Positions 34,525-43,147 of a stretch of 45,337 bases of DNA are shown piece after piece. Position 1 is the first letter of the stretch, and every line of letters begins with the position of its first letter. The position numbers and the translations under genes were made by a program. The stretch comes from Sulfurospirillum sp. (GTDB taxonomy: Bacteria > Campylobacterota > Campylobacteria > Campylobacterales > QNZT01): assembly GCA_024762875.1 (NCBI GenBank), contig JANTGR010000001.1:1-45337 (forward strand), given 5' to 3'. The notes below the pieces were generated by a model. It was not told where the DNA came from. It saw nothing but the letters and a program-made list of their open reading frames with translations, and did not search any database.

Positions 34525-35927
34525 AACATATACTGATTGTCGCGCATGGAAAAACTGCCAAAGTATTTTTAAGCCGTGTCCTGCACTCTGATTTAAATAA
34601 GAAGAAATATTCTGTAGTCTATTATGATGAACAGACACTACCGGATGAAAAATCCGAGCAGTTTCTTTTTTATAAGTTTGATCCTACTTCCAGGGTCAAG
34701 CTCAACTCATTATTGCAAACACATGACTATTATCAGGCTATGATAGTACTCTCAAGTAAAAGTGATACACTGGCTACCTATGACAATATCAGATCAGTTG
34801 ATCCAGATATGCAGATCGTACTGTTGGATATGTGGGATTTAAGTTTTAATGATCCCAATCTGACGATTGTAAATTCAAAAGATGTTGTTTCCAATATCTT
34901 GAGTAATTATTTACCTGATATCCCTTTGGCTGCACAAAATCTAGGTTTAGGCACAGGCGAAATCATGGAGTTCAAAATCCCTTTTGGCAGTCCTTTTACT
35001 TATAGACATATCGCTAACATTGAGCAAAAGAGATGGAAAATTGTCGCAATTTTCAGAGAACACAAGTTAATTGTACCAACTCCAAAGTCTATACTTAAAC
35101 CAAATGATTCTATTTTGACTGTAGGCAACCCAAATGTTTTAAAAAGTGTTTATAAGAGTATCAACAGGGAGTTTGGACAATTTCCAATCCCTTTTGGCGA
35201 AAATATTTACTGCTATATTGATATGCAGAGTATGGATAGTGATGCCATAGAAAAATTGTGCAATGATGCCATGTTGCTACACTCTACGCTCAACAGTAAA
35301 CATTTGATTTTTAGAATCGTAAACCCCATTTATTCGAAAATACTCAATAAACTGAAAAGTTATGATACCCCGAGTATGTTTGTTGAGATGGATTTTTATG
35401 AACACAAGATTGAAACACTGATACATAGTGATATGGAGCATTTTCAAGTAGGTGTTGTTGTGACCAATCAAGCATTTTTCAGTCAACATTTAACGCTTTT
35501 ACATGATATCAAAGTACCTGTTTTAAAAATAGGAAGCGGTAGCTTTTTTAATATCAAAGAGTCAGTTGTTATCAGTAGTGAAAGTGAAAAAATTGAAACT
35601 ATTTCCTCGATTATCTTTGATGTCTCTTCCCAGTTTAAACTGGATATCTCTATTTTGGAATTTGAGGGTGATGATCATGATGAGAGCCTCAAAGTGATAG
35701 AACATTTTGAAAATCTCTCCAAATTGTTTCAGGAAAAAGTAAAAGTAGTGAAAACAAGAAGAAACCCGATAAGAGAGTTGGGCAGCAGGCAAAATTTCTT
35801 ACAATTCCTGCCTTTTGATGCCAATATACAGGAAAAAAGTATCTTCTCTTTCTTTACGAAAAACATCAATAGACTTTATTTTCAATTCTCGGATAATTAC
35901 CAGATTTTTCTGCCCTCAGAAGATTAG
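34521..35927 (+). CDS. TrkA/RCK-like regulatory protein (COG3400-like)
   Basis: A soluble 468-residue protein. The N-terminal part looks like a TrkA-N Rossmann domain (MKHILIVAHGKTAKVFLSRVL), but the usual GxGxxG is replaced by AHGKTAK. An RCK-C-like domain follows at about residues 145-215 (EFKIPFGSPFTYRHIANIEQKRWKIVAIFRE, NDSILTVGNPNVLKSV). The rest is a second alpha/beta region. No membrane pore is in the gene or beside it. It overlaps the S41 protease (ATGA). By analogy with RCK proteins it may sense nucleotide or ions for a transporter encoded elsewhere; this is inference. Confidence 0.7.
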   Translation: MKHILIVAHGKTAKVFLSRVLHSDLNKKKYSVVYYDEQTLPDEKSEQFLFYKFDPTSRVKLNSLLQTHDYYQAMIVLSSKSDTLATYDNIRSVDPDMQIVLLDMWDLSFNDPNLTIVNSKDVVSNILSNYLPDIPLAAQNLGLGTGEIMEFKIPFGSPFTYRHIANIEQKRWKIVAIFREHKLIVPTPKSILKPNDSILTVGNPNVLKSVYKSINREFGQFPIPFGENIYCYIDMQSMDSDAIEKLCNDAMLLHSTLNSKHLIFRIVNPIYSKILNKLKSYDTPSMFVEMDFYEHKIETLIHSDMEHFQVGVVVTNQAFFSQHLTLLHDIKVPVLKIGSGSFFNIKESVVISSESEKIETISSIIFDVSSQFKLDISILEFEGDDHDESLKVIEHFENLSKLFQEKVKVVKTRRNPIRELGSRQNFLQFLPFDANIQEKSIFSFFTKNINRLYFQFSDNYQIFLPSED

Positions 35928-35958
35928 ATACCGGCACGCTTCTAAAGCATTTTATGGA

Positions 35959-35964
35959 TATAAT
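35959..35964 (+). promoter_or_regulatory. -10 element before aroB
   Basis: TATAAT 28 bases before the aroB ATG. The -35 region is not convincing. It is the likely transcription start of the aroB-mogA run, since the preceding gene ends 65 bases upstream. Confidence 0.4.
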
Positions 35965-35992
35965 ATTGCTTATTTCGCGTTAAGGATGGAAG

Positions 35993-37054
35993 ATGAAAGT
36001 TGCAATCAATTTTAACCAAAAAACAAGCCATGATTATACCGTTTATATCAATGAACTCTCATCGCTTAAATTTGATACAAAAGTGGCAATTATCACCAAT
36101 CCTAAAGTAGCCGGTCTGCATCTAAAAAGATTGCTTTCACTTTTGGAAGCCAAAGAAGTGTATATCATCACAGTAGCTGATGGAGAGTCTTTTAAAAATC
36201 AAAAAAGTGTTGATTTTATTCTTGAAAATTTATTTAATCACAGATTGGACAGAAAGTCTCTTTTGATTGCTTTTGGCGGAGGTGTCATCGGTGATATGAC
36301 CGGTTTTGTTGCATCCATATTTCAACGGGGGATTGATTTTGTCCAAATTCCTACCACACTGCTATCCCAGGTTGATGCGAGTGTCGGAGGAAAAACAGGC
36401 ATCAACAATGCCTATGGTAAAAACCTGATTGGCGCCTTCCATCAGCCAAAAGCAGTTTATATTGAAAGTAGTTTTTTAGAGACATTGCCACAGCGCGAAT
36501 TTGGCGCGGGTATAGCCGAGATTGTGAAGATGGCAGTCACTTTTGACAAAACATTTTTTTCCTGGTTGGAAAAGAGTGATTTACATGTCAAGGCTCATCT
36601 GGCAGAAGCCATCAAAAAAAGTCTTGAAACCAAAGCCTGGGTTGTTTCACAGGATGAAAAAGAGCAGGGACTGCGTGCGGTGTTAAACTATGGTCATACT
36701 TTTGCACACGTGATAGAAAATGAAACAGGCTACAGCCGATATCTCCATGGTGAAGCTGTTTCCATAGGCATGCATATGGCCAACATGCTTGCTTTAAGTT
36801 TAGGTTATTTTACCAAAGAAGAAGTCAAAAGAGTAGAAGCACTCCTGCATCAGTATCACTTGCCTACACGCTACCATATCCGTGATGTTGAAAAGTTTTA
36901 TGAAGGATTTTTCCTGGATAAAAAAACCTATAATGCCACGATAAAATTTATCTTGCCACAAGGATTGGGAAACTTTATCATGATAGAGGATGTCGCAAAA
37001 AAAACGGTTTTAGATGTATTAAGCCGTTGTGGTGAAGATGGAGAAGTTGCGTGA
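35993..37054 (+). CDS. aroB: 3-dehydroquinate synthase
   Basis: Second step of the shikimate pathway, converting DAHP to 3-dehydroquinate with NAD and a divalent metal. The NAD-binding motif is [16 protein letters not shown]. The segment [30 protein letters not shown] is diagnostic. Metal-binding residues are in [12 protein letters not shown] and [14 protein letters not shown]. The length is 353 residues. AAGGATGG precedes the ATG. It heads the run aroB, mscS, mtaB, ftsH-like, an order also found in Helicobacter pylori (HP0283-HP0286). Confidence 0.96.
   Translation: MKVAINFNQKTSHDYTVYINELSSLKFDTKVAIITNPKVAGLHLKRLLSLLEAKEVYIITVADGESFKNQKSVDFILENLFNHRLDRKSLLIAFGGGVIGDMTGFVASIFQRGIDFVQIPTTLLSQVDASVGGKTGINNAYGKNLIGAFHQPKAVYIESSFLETLPQREFGAGIAEIVKMAVTFDKTFFSWLEKSDLHVKAHLAEAIKKSLETKAWVVSQDEKEQGLRAVLNYGHTFAHVIENETGYSRYLHGEAVSIGMHMANMLALSLGYFTKEEVKRVEALLHQYHLPTRYHIRDVEKFYEGFFLDKKTYNATIKFILPQGLGNFIMIEDVAKKTVLDVLSRCGEDGEVA
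36976..36985. repeat. TATCATGATA palindrome 15
   Basis: Exact copy near the 3' end of aroB, read Ile-Met-Ile. Confidence 0.9.
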
Positions 37055-38682
37055 AAAGTTTTTTCTATCTCGGATACTTATTGTTTGCTCTCTCACTTTT
37101 TGGTGCTGATGAAAACCAAAGTACGCAGCCTTCAGAAGAGACGATAGCAAAAAACATCAAATTGATTCAGCAAAAACGCGACGAGGTAAAACAGTTGACA
37201 GACAGTTTAGAGAGTATTGATAACCAACTCAAAAAAAATGTTATGTACGCAAAATACAATAATCATCAAACATATCTGGCGATTGAAAAGCATCTTAATA
37301 AGCTCAAAGCAGAAATAAAAAAAGAAAAAAGTCTGCGTCACAAAAAAAATGTTGCAGAGCTTACTATACAGTATAAATCTTTGGAAAACCAGCTTGATTT
37401 ACTGGGGGATTTTAAAGATGCCCCTTTTTTAGAATTGACCAAACCGGATGATATACCCAAATCACCGGAGATCACATCTCCATTTGATATATTTAGTGGA
37501 TTTACCTATGTAAAACTGCTGAAAAATGCCAAAGAGGAGTATGCCAAAAAATTAAAATCATTATCTAGTCTGATTCATGCTTTGGAAGATAAGGAACGCA
37601 CGCTGCATGCTTTACAGAAAATATTTAAACCTGAGTATGAAAAAGAGAAGATGCAATTGCTGCAAAGCCAGCTCGCAGATGTGATTACGACGTATGATCT
37701 AGCCTCTACTACCAATAAAATCTATCAACAGAAACTGGATGATTCTATCATTCAAACAACAAACAGTATCAAGGAACAGATGAAAAAGCTCTTTAATATT
37801 GCGATTATCATTCTTGTTATTCTGCTCTTTTCATTTATATTGAAATACTTTGCAAAAAGAACCATCAGTGACAATGAGCGTTATTATATGGCGCATAAGA
37901 TTATCAATTTTTCCAATCTCATTTTAATCGCGCTGGTATTGCTTTTTTCCTTTTTAGAAAATGCCACGTATCTCATCACCGTACTGGGTTTTGCCTCTGC
38001 CGGTATCGCCATTGCGATGAAAGATCTTTTTATGAGTTCACTGGGATGGCTGGTAATTGTATTTGGCGGAAGTTTTCATGTCGGGGATCGGGTCAAAGTG
38101 TATAAAGGGGCACACTCTTATGTCGGTGATATTGTGGATATCTCTTTTCTTCGTATGACCATTTTGGAAGATATTACCTTGACAACTTATACTGAAAACA
38201 GAAGAGCCGGGCGCATTATCTTTATTCCAAATAACTATATTTTTACTGAATTACTTGCCAATTATACACATGGGAAAATCAAGACAGTCTGGGATGGTAT
38301 TGATATCATGATAACCTTTGATTCCAACCATAAAAAAGCAACACACATTGTCAGAGAAATCGTGAAAAAATATTCAAAAGGTTATACAGATATATCCCGA
38401 AAACAACTCAATTCTCTCAGAAATCAATACAGTTTGAAAAATATCAATGTTGAGCCACGTATCTATACATTTATCGAAAAATCAGGTATCCGGGTCAGTT
38501 GCTGGTATATGACAAATTCCTATGCAACATTGACTCTTCGTTCCAATATCTCTGCCAATATACTGGATGAGATCAATACAGAACCTGATATCAAGATAGC
38601 CTACGATACACAGATACTCAATCTCAAAAGAGATGCAACCATCGTATTGCCAAAGGAAGAAGATGAAGAAAGTATTTCTTAA
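37051..38682 (+). CDS. MscS-family mechanosensitive channel
   Basis: A 543-residue channel. A signal peptide ([19 protein letters not shown]) is followed by a long periplasmic coiled-coil region (about 30-240). Membrane helices lie near 245-265 and 285-330, the last having [25 protein letters not shown], the pore-lining TM3. The cytoplasmic beta domain has [12 protein letters not shown] and [24 protein letters not shown]. It is larger than E. coli MscS (286 residues), more like the MscK/YbdG type in having an extra N-terminal domain. GTG start 37051 overlaps the aroB stop (GTGA); its 3' end overlaps mtaB by 20 bases. Confidence 0.88.
   Translation: MKSFFYLGYLLFALSLFGADENQSTQPSEETIAKNIKLIQQKRDEVKQLTDSLESIDNQLKKNVMYAKYNNHQTYLAIEKHLNKLKAEIKKEKSLRHKKNVAELTIQYKSLENQLDLLGDFKDAPFLELTKPDDIPKSPEITSPFDIFSGFTYVKLLKNAKEEYAKKLKSLSSLIHALEDKERTLHALQKIFKPEYEKEKMQLLQSQLADVITTYDLASTTNKIYQQKLDDSIIQTTNSIKEQMKKLFNIAIIILVILLFSFILKYFAKRTISDNERYYMAHKIINFSNLILIALVLLFSFLENATYLITVLGFASAGIAIAMKDLFMSSLGWLVIVFGGSFHVGDRVKVYKGAHSYVGDIVDISFLRMTILEDITLTTYTENRRAGRIIFIPNNYIFTELLANYTHGKIKTVWDGIDIMITFDSNHKKATHIVREIVKKYSKGYTDISRKQLNSLRNQYSLKNINVEPRIYTFIEKSGIRVSCWYMTNSYATLTLRSNISANILDEINTEPDIKIAYDTQILNLKRDATIVLPKEEDEESIS
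38304..38313. repeat. TATCATGATA palindrome 16
   Basis: Exact copy in the cytoplasmic domain of the MscS-family gene, read Ile-Met-Ile. Confidence 0.9.
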
Positions 38683-39904
38683 AACTTTTGGCTGCAGGAC
38701 CAATATTTATGATTCTGCTGTAATGATACAGAATTTGAAAGATTTTGAGATCGTGGACTCTGAAGCGGAAGCGGATATCGTAGTGGTCAATTCCTGTACC
38801 GTAACAAACAGTGCAGACAGTAGTGCACGAAGTTATATCAATGGATTGAATCGGCAGAATAAAAAAGTAATTTTAGCCGGTTGTGGCGCTATCAGTAAAG
38901 GAGAATCTCTCTATCATGATAATAAAATATTTGGATATTTTGGACACTCTGAAAAGAAAAATATCAATGCACTGCTTTTAAAAGAGAAACGTTTTGCCGC
39001 AATAGGCGATCTGCAAAGTGTAGATGAGAATATTGTTGAAGATTTTTCCAGTAAAACCAAAGCCTTTATCAAGATACAGGAAGGCTGTGATTTTCGCTGT
39101 TCTTACTGCATCATCCCTTTTGTACGGGGAGATGCAAGAAGCCAGGATGAAGCAAAAATTCTCTCTCAAATCACTAATCTTGCGGCCAATGGTTTTGGGG
39201 AATTTGTCCTAACGGGGACCAATCTGGGGAGTTATGGTAAAGATAAAAACAGCTCTATTGCGACTTTATTAAAAAAAATATCGTTGATTCCCGGTGTCAA
39301 GCGTATTCGACTGGGTTCACTGGAACCGGTTCAAATTGATGATGCTTTTAAAGAATTGTTAACAGAACCATGGCTGGAAAAGCATCTGCATATTGCTCTG
39401 CAGCATACCAGTGAAGCGATGCTGCGTATCATGCGACGACGGAGCTTTTTGAAAGATGATAGAGTACTTTTTGAGATGATTGCCCAGAAGGGCTTTTCAT
39501 TGGGGACTGATTTTATCGTCGGGCATCCGGGTGAAAGTGCAGCATTGTGGGAGGAGGCACTGGAAAATTTCAAGACCTTTCCTATCACCCATTTACATGG
39601 ATTTACCTATAGTAAACGTGATGGTACACATGCTGCCACACTGAAAGACAATATCAATAAAAGTGTGGCAAAAGAGCGTTTGAAAATTTTAGAAAGTATT
39701 GTGCAGGAAAATAATTTTCTTTTTAGATCAAAACAGCAGTCGCCTTTATTGGTGTTGGTAGAAGAGAATAAAAATGGCTATCAGAGCGGATATGACCAAT
39801 TTTACAATAAAGTCCATATTAAAAGTGATTTACAGCTAGAAAAAGAGTGGGTCAATATCGAGGATTACAGTGTGCAGGAGGATGCAAACTATGCTTCGCT
39901 TTAA
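38663..39904 (+). CDS. mtaB: tRNA methylthiotransferase, MtaB/MiaB-like
   Basis: A radical-SAM enzyme adding a methylthio group to a modified adenosine in tRNA (t6A37 for MtaB). The UPF0004 N-terminal domain carries cluster cysteines in TFGCRTNIYDS, VNSCTVTNSAD and LAGCGAIS. The radical-SAM motif CDFRCSYC lies in EGCDFRCSYCIIPFVRG. A short C-terminal TRAM-like part remains. I use ATG 38663 (AAAGGAAG well spaced) and not the longer open frame, giving 413 residues. It overlaps mscS by 20 bases and the FtsH-like gene by 14. Family members differ in substrate, so MtaB rather than MiaB is a judgement from length and order. Confidence 0.85.
   Translation: MKKVFLKTFGCRTNIYDSAVMIQNLKDFEIVDSEAEADIVVVNSCTVTNSADSSARSYINGLNRQNKKVILAGCGAISKGESLYHDNKIFGYFGHSEKKNINALLLKEKRFAAIGDLQSVDENIVEDFSSKTKAFIKIQEGCDFRCSYCIIPFVRGDARSQDEAKILSQITNLAANGFGEFVLTGTNLGSYGKDKNSSIATLLKKISLIPGVKRIRLGSLEPVQIDDAFKELLTEPWLEKHLHIALQHTSEAMLRIMRRRSFLKDDRVLFEMIAQKGFSLGTDFIVGHPGESAALWEEALENFKTFPITHLHGFTYSKRDGTHAATLKDNINKSVAKERLKILESIVQENNFLFRSKQQSPLLVLVEENKNGYQSGYDQFYNKVHIKSDLQLEKEWVNIEDYSVQEDANYASL
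38912..38921. repeat. TATCATGATA palindrome 17
   Basis: Exact copy in mtaB, read Tyr-His-Asp. Confidence 0.9.
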
Positions 39905-41543
39905 TGCAAAAAAGCATATTCCTCTGCTGACATTTATACTGCTGATCGCACTTTCTGCTATTGTTTATCTGAGAGAGAATATATTGGCTATTGATCTGCC
40001 TACTTATCAGCATTTTTTAGAGGAAAATCTTTTTAAATCTGCTAAAATTGTTGATCGAAATGTCATATTAAAAACCGATGAGGGAACATATTCGATCATT
40101 ATAGACGGTGTTGATTTGGAAAAACTGTTGGACAAAGTGCCAGTCAGTATCGAAGAGAAAAACAGTTACAGTGAAGAGATATTTTTCTTTTTACTTTTTT
40201 TTGCACTGGCACTGCTTTTGCTTTTTTTTGGTAAAAAAGAGAAAGAAGAGTCTGCAGAACCCCCTAAACAAAATGCCCTGGCTCCGCATGAAAATGCATT
40301 TTATAAAAAAATGCAAGCCAAGACTTCAGCTGTAACCTTTAAAGATGTTGCCGGCATTGAAGATGTGAAGGAAGAGTTGGCTGAAGTAGTAGATTTTTTA
40401 AAAAACCCTCAAAAATATCAGGAGTTTGGCATTACTCTGCCTCGGGGTGTGTTGCTGGTGGGCCCGCCCGGGGTGGGAAAAACATTGATAGCAAAAGCAG
40501 TAGCCGGTGAAGCCAAAGTACCATTTTTCTATCAAAGCGGTGCTTCTTTTGTCCAAATCTATGTTGGAATGGGTGCCAAAAGGGTGCGTGATCTTTTTGC
40601 CACTGCCAAAAATATGGCACCTTCGATTGTCTTTATCGATGAAATTGATGCCGTTGGGCGTGTTCGGGGTGGTATGAGTCATAATGATGAGCGTGATGCC
40701 ACCCTCAATCAACTTTTAACAGAGATGGATGGATTTGAAGACAATAGCAATGTAGTTGTGATTGCTGCAACCAATCAAATCGATGTGCTGGATGAAGCTT
40801 TGTTGCGTTCTGGGCGTTTTGACAGGCGTGTCTTTATTTCACTGCCTAATATCGAAGAGCGAAAAGAGATACTCAAAGTACATCTTAAAGGCAAATCTCA
40901 CAATATCAAATATCTGGATATTGCAAAGATGTCAGTTGGCTTTTCAGGGGCGGCTTTGGCCACTTTTGTCAATGAAGCAGCTATTCATGCTTTGAGGCGA
41001 AAAGCAGATAAAATTTCCAAAAAAGATTTTCTGGATGTCAAAGATAAAGTACTGCTTGGAAAAAGGAAAGTACTTTCTTATTCTAACGAAGAGAAGAAAA
41101 TTCAGGCAACTTACCAGGCAGCCAAAGCACTCTGTGCCTATTGGTATGAGATTGATTTTGACCGAGTCAGTATCATTGGCAGTGCATTTAAAGATGTAGA
41201 AAGAGAAATTGAATCACGTTCACAAATGTTATCCAAAATCAAACTCTATCTTTCTGGCATGATTGCAACCAATATCTTTTATGAAGAGACATTTACCAAT
41301 GCCAGTGAAGATGTGACAAAAGCAAAAATAGTTGCGTCTGAGATGGTTGAGCGTTATGCTATGGGTGAAGGTATATTGGCTTCGGGTATGGAAAGTGCCA
41401 ATATCCTGGATGAAGCAATCGAAGATGTAGAAGCTTTTTTATTTAAAATGAAAGATGCGGTGAAAGCGGTTGAGACAGTATTGCTAGAGAAAGAAAGTAT
41501 GACTAAAGAAGAATTAAAAAGTGTGGTAGATGCTTTTCTTTAG
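39891..41543 (+). CDS. FtsH-like AAA+ ATPase lacking the zinc protease site
   Basis: A 550-residue membrane AAA+ protein. Membrane helices lie at about residues 10-28 and 95-113 with a short periplasmic segment between. The ATPase is intact: Walker A GPPGVGKT (191-198), Walker B VFIDEID, pore motif FVQIYVG and arginine-finger region RSGRFDRR (306-313). The C-terminal third is only loosely M41-like, and where FtsH has HEAGH this protein reads YQAAK (408-412), so zinc binding and proteolysis should be lost. The start ATG 39891 follows AGGAGG. Its position after mtaB matches H. pylori HP0286, annotated as a second FtsH-like protein. It may act as an unfoldase or a partner of true FtsH. Confidence 0.85.
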   Translation: MLRFNAKKHIPLLTFILLIALSAIVYLRENILAIDLPTYQHFLEENLFKSAKIVDRNVILKTDEGTYSIIIDGVDLEKLLDKVPVSIEEKNSYSEEIFFFLLFFALALLLLFFGKKEKEESAEPPKQNALAPHENAFYKKMQAKTSAVTFKDVAGIEDVKEELAEVVDFLKNPQKYQEFGITLPRGVLLVGPPGVGKTLIAKAVAGEAKVPFFYQSGASFVQIYVGMGAKRVRDLFATAKNMAPSIVFIDEIDAVGRVRGGMSHNDERDATLNQLLTEMDGFEDNSNVVVIAATNQIDVLDEALLRSGRFDRRVFISLPNIEERKEILKVHLKGKSHNIKYLDIAKMSVGFSGAALATFVNEAAIHALRRKADKISKKDFLDVKDKVLLGKRKVLSYSNEEKKIQATYQAAKALCAYWYEIDFDRVSIIGSAFKDVEREIESRSQMLSKIKLYLSGMIATNIFYEETFTNASEDVTKAKIVASEMVERYAMGEGILASGMESANILDEAIEDVEAFLFKMKDAVKAVETVLLEKESMTKEELKSVVDAFL

Positions 41544-42054
41544 CGGTTTTTGTTTACATGGAGAAGCTGTACTGTTTGAAGATTTTTTATGCAAAAGTGA
41601 TTTTTGTGTCAGCGGCTTTAGTTTGGGAGCCATTGAAGCATTTGAATATACTGTCAACTCCACTAGGCGCATTGACAGACTACAGCTTTTTTCACCTGCA
41701 TTTTTTCATGCAGCAGAAAATACATACAAAAGAATGCAGTTGCTTTATTTTAAAAAAGATCAAGCACAGTATGTAAAAAATTTTTTAAAAAATGCAGCAT
41801 ATCCCAGTCAGAAAGATTTAAGCAGATTTTATCATGATGACAGTGTAGATAATCTAGGTAAGTTACTCAATTTTCACTGGTCAAAAGAGAAACTGCAAAC
41901 ACTGCTGGATAGGGGTGTTATGATTGATGTTTATCTGGGAGAAGAAGATAAAATTATTGATGCCAAGAAAGCAAAAATATTTTTTAAAGAATTTGCGACA
42001 GTGTATACGCTTAAAAATGCAGGACATATATTACAAAAGGATAAAAATGGATAA
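41530..42054 (+). CDS. bioV: BioV-like alpha/beta hydrolase (pimeloyl-ACP methyl ester esterase family)
   Basis: A short 174-residue alpha/beta hydrolase. The nucleophile elbow GFSLGA places Ser at about 31. A possible acid is in DVYLGEEDKIID, and the His is in NAGHIL near the C-terminus, so a full triad can be proposed. Helicobacter BioV frees pimeloyl-ACP from its methyl ester for biotin synthesis, and its size and motif match. No biotin gene is adjacent. The gene overlaps the FtsH-like stop by 14 bases and mogA by 8, so it is translationally linked to both. The function is by resemblance only. Confidence 0.65.
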   Translation: MLFFSGFCLHGEAVLFEDFLCKSDFCVSGFSLGAIEAFEYTVNSTRRIDRLQLFSPAFFHAAENTYKRMQLLYFKKDQAQYVKNFLKNAAYPSQKDLSRFYHDDSVDNLGKLLNFHWSKEKLQTLLDRGVMIDVYLGEEDKIIDAKKAKIFFKEFATVYTLKNAGHILQKDKNG

Positions 42055-42574
42055 AATTAAGATAGGTATAGTCACAGCTTCAGATAGGGCAAGTCAGGGA
42101 ATTTATGAAGATATATCAGGTATGGCAATCATTGAAACCATGAAGGCTTATCTGGAAAATGATTTTGAAGAAATATATCGTTGTATTCCGGATGAGCAGG
42201 ATCTCATTGAAAAAACTCTGATTGAACTCGAAAAGATGGGTTGTGCCCTGATCGTAACAACAGGTGGAACAGGGCCTTCACTGCGTGATGTCACACCGGA
42301 AGCGACGGAAAATGTTTGCCAGAAAATGCTGCCTGGTTTTGGAGAGTTGATGCGGCAGGTCAGTTTACAGTATGTACCGACTGCCATTTTATCACGTCAA
42401 AGTGCCGGAATCAGAAACAAAAGCCTTATCATCAATCTTCCTGGTAAACCAAAATCAATCCGAGAGTGTCTGGATGCTGTTTTCCCGGCTGTGCCATACT
42501 GTATCGATTTGATAGAAGGACCTTTCATGGTTTGTGATGAAAAAGTGATCAAAGCGTTTAGACCGAAAAAATAA
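42047..42574 (+). CDS. mogA: Molybdopterin adenylyltransferase
   Basis: Activates molybdopterin by adenylation ahead of molybdate insertion. The MoCF-domain motifs are clear: IVTASDRASQGIYEDISG, VTTGGTGPSLRDVTPEAT and LPGKPKSIRECLDAVFPAVPYCIDL. I use ATG 42047 (AAAAGG upstream), giving 175 residues, the normal size for MogA; the longer open frame is an artefact. It overlaps the BioV-like gene by 8 bases. It implies molybdenum or tungsten enzymes in this organism. Confidence 0.93.
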   Translation: MDKIKIGIVTASDRASQGIYEDISGMAIIETMKAYLENDFEEIYRCIPDEQDLIEKTLIELEKMGCALIVTTGGTGPSLRDVTPEATENVCQKMLPGFGELMRQVSLQYVPTAILSRQSAGIRNKSLIINLPGKPKSIRECLDAVFPAVPYCIDLIEGPFMVCDEKVIKAFRPKK

Positions 42575-42607
42575 AGGGCACATCAACTTATTTTTAGTAA
42601 AGAAGAC

Positions 42608-42613
42608 TATAAT
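42608..42613 (+). promoter_or_regulatory. -10 element before kbp
   Basis: TATAAT 29 bases upstream of ATG 42643, in the 68-base gap after mogA. The -35 is weak. It suggests an independent transcript for the next gene. Confidence 0.4.
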
Positions 42614-42642
42614 AGATAGTACACATTTTATAAGGAGTTATT

Positions 42643-43089
42643 ATGGGTTTTATGGATTTTTTCAAAGATGCCGGTAAAAAATTACTGGGTAAAGGTGATG
42701 ACAATGAAGTCGTCAAAAAAGAGATCGAAGCACATCAGGATACGATGCCGATAGACAATCTGGATGTCGCGGTAGAAGGTGATACTGTGACCATCAAAGG
42801 TAATGCCAAAAATGCTGAAGATCGTGCAAAAGCAGCATTGATCGCCGGTAATATAGAAGGTATTTCAAAAGTCAATGTTGAAGATGTTTCCCTCGAAGAT
42901 GACAGTGCGGAAATTCATGATATCTATTATGAGATTCAAAAAGGTGATACACTCTGGAGAGTCGCTGACATATACTACAAAGACGGTTCACGTTATCCTG
43001 AAATTGTAGCAGCTAACAAAGAAGTCATCAAAGATGCGGATTTGATATATCCGGGACAAATGATTCGTATTCCTAACTTTACAGCATAA
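42643..43089 (+). CDS. kbp: Potassium-binding protein Kbp (BON-LysM, YgaU-like)
   Basis: A small cytoplasmic protein of 148 residues. The N-terminus MGFMDFFKDAGKKLLGKGD resembles that of E. coli YgaU/Kbp. A BON domain (about 30-88, DNLDVAVEGDTVTIKGNAKNAEDR) and a C-terminal LysM domain (about 98-146, YEIQKGDTLWRVADIYYKDGSRYPEIVAANK) follow. E. coli Kbp is a potassium sensor needed under high potassium. No signal peptide is seen, so a cell-wall role for the LysM is unlikely. AAGGAG precedes the ATG. It is convergent with valS. Confidence 0.9.
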   Translation: MGFMDFFKDAGKKLLGKGDDNEVVKKEIEAHQDTMPIDNLDVAVEGDTVTIKGNAKNAEDRAKAALIAGNIEGISKVNVEDVSLEDDSAEIHDIYYEIQKGDTLWRVADIYYKDGSRYPEIVAANKEVIKDADLIYPGQMIRIPNFTA

Positions 43090-43107
43090 GGTAAGCGAGT
43101 CTATTTT

Positions 43108-43133
43108 CCAGCGCTAATTTTCTTTAGCGCTGG
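43108..43133. terminator. Bidirectional terminator between kbp and valS
   Basis: CCAGCGCTAA (43108-43117), loop TTTTCT, TTAGCGCTGG (43124-43133): a perfect 10-bp G+C-rich stem, with A/T-rich sequence outside both arms. It serves the two converging genes. A TATCATGATA palindrome follows four bases later and overlaps the valS stop. Confidence 0.8.
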
Positions 43134-43137
43134 TTGC

Positions 43138-43147
43138 TATCATGATA
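43138..43147. repeat. TATCATGATA palindrome 18 (on valS stop codon)
   Basis: The valS TGA stop lies inside this copy, the only case where the third reading frame, which encodes a stop, is used. 12-bp form CTATCATGATAG. Confidence 0.9.

Noticed and set aside
41832-41841. TATCATGATG, near copy of the palindrome
   Set aside because: One mismatch; not counted among the 19 exact copies. Also rejected: 23736 (GATCATGATA), 27044 (TATCATGACA), 31692 (TATCATGAAA).
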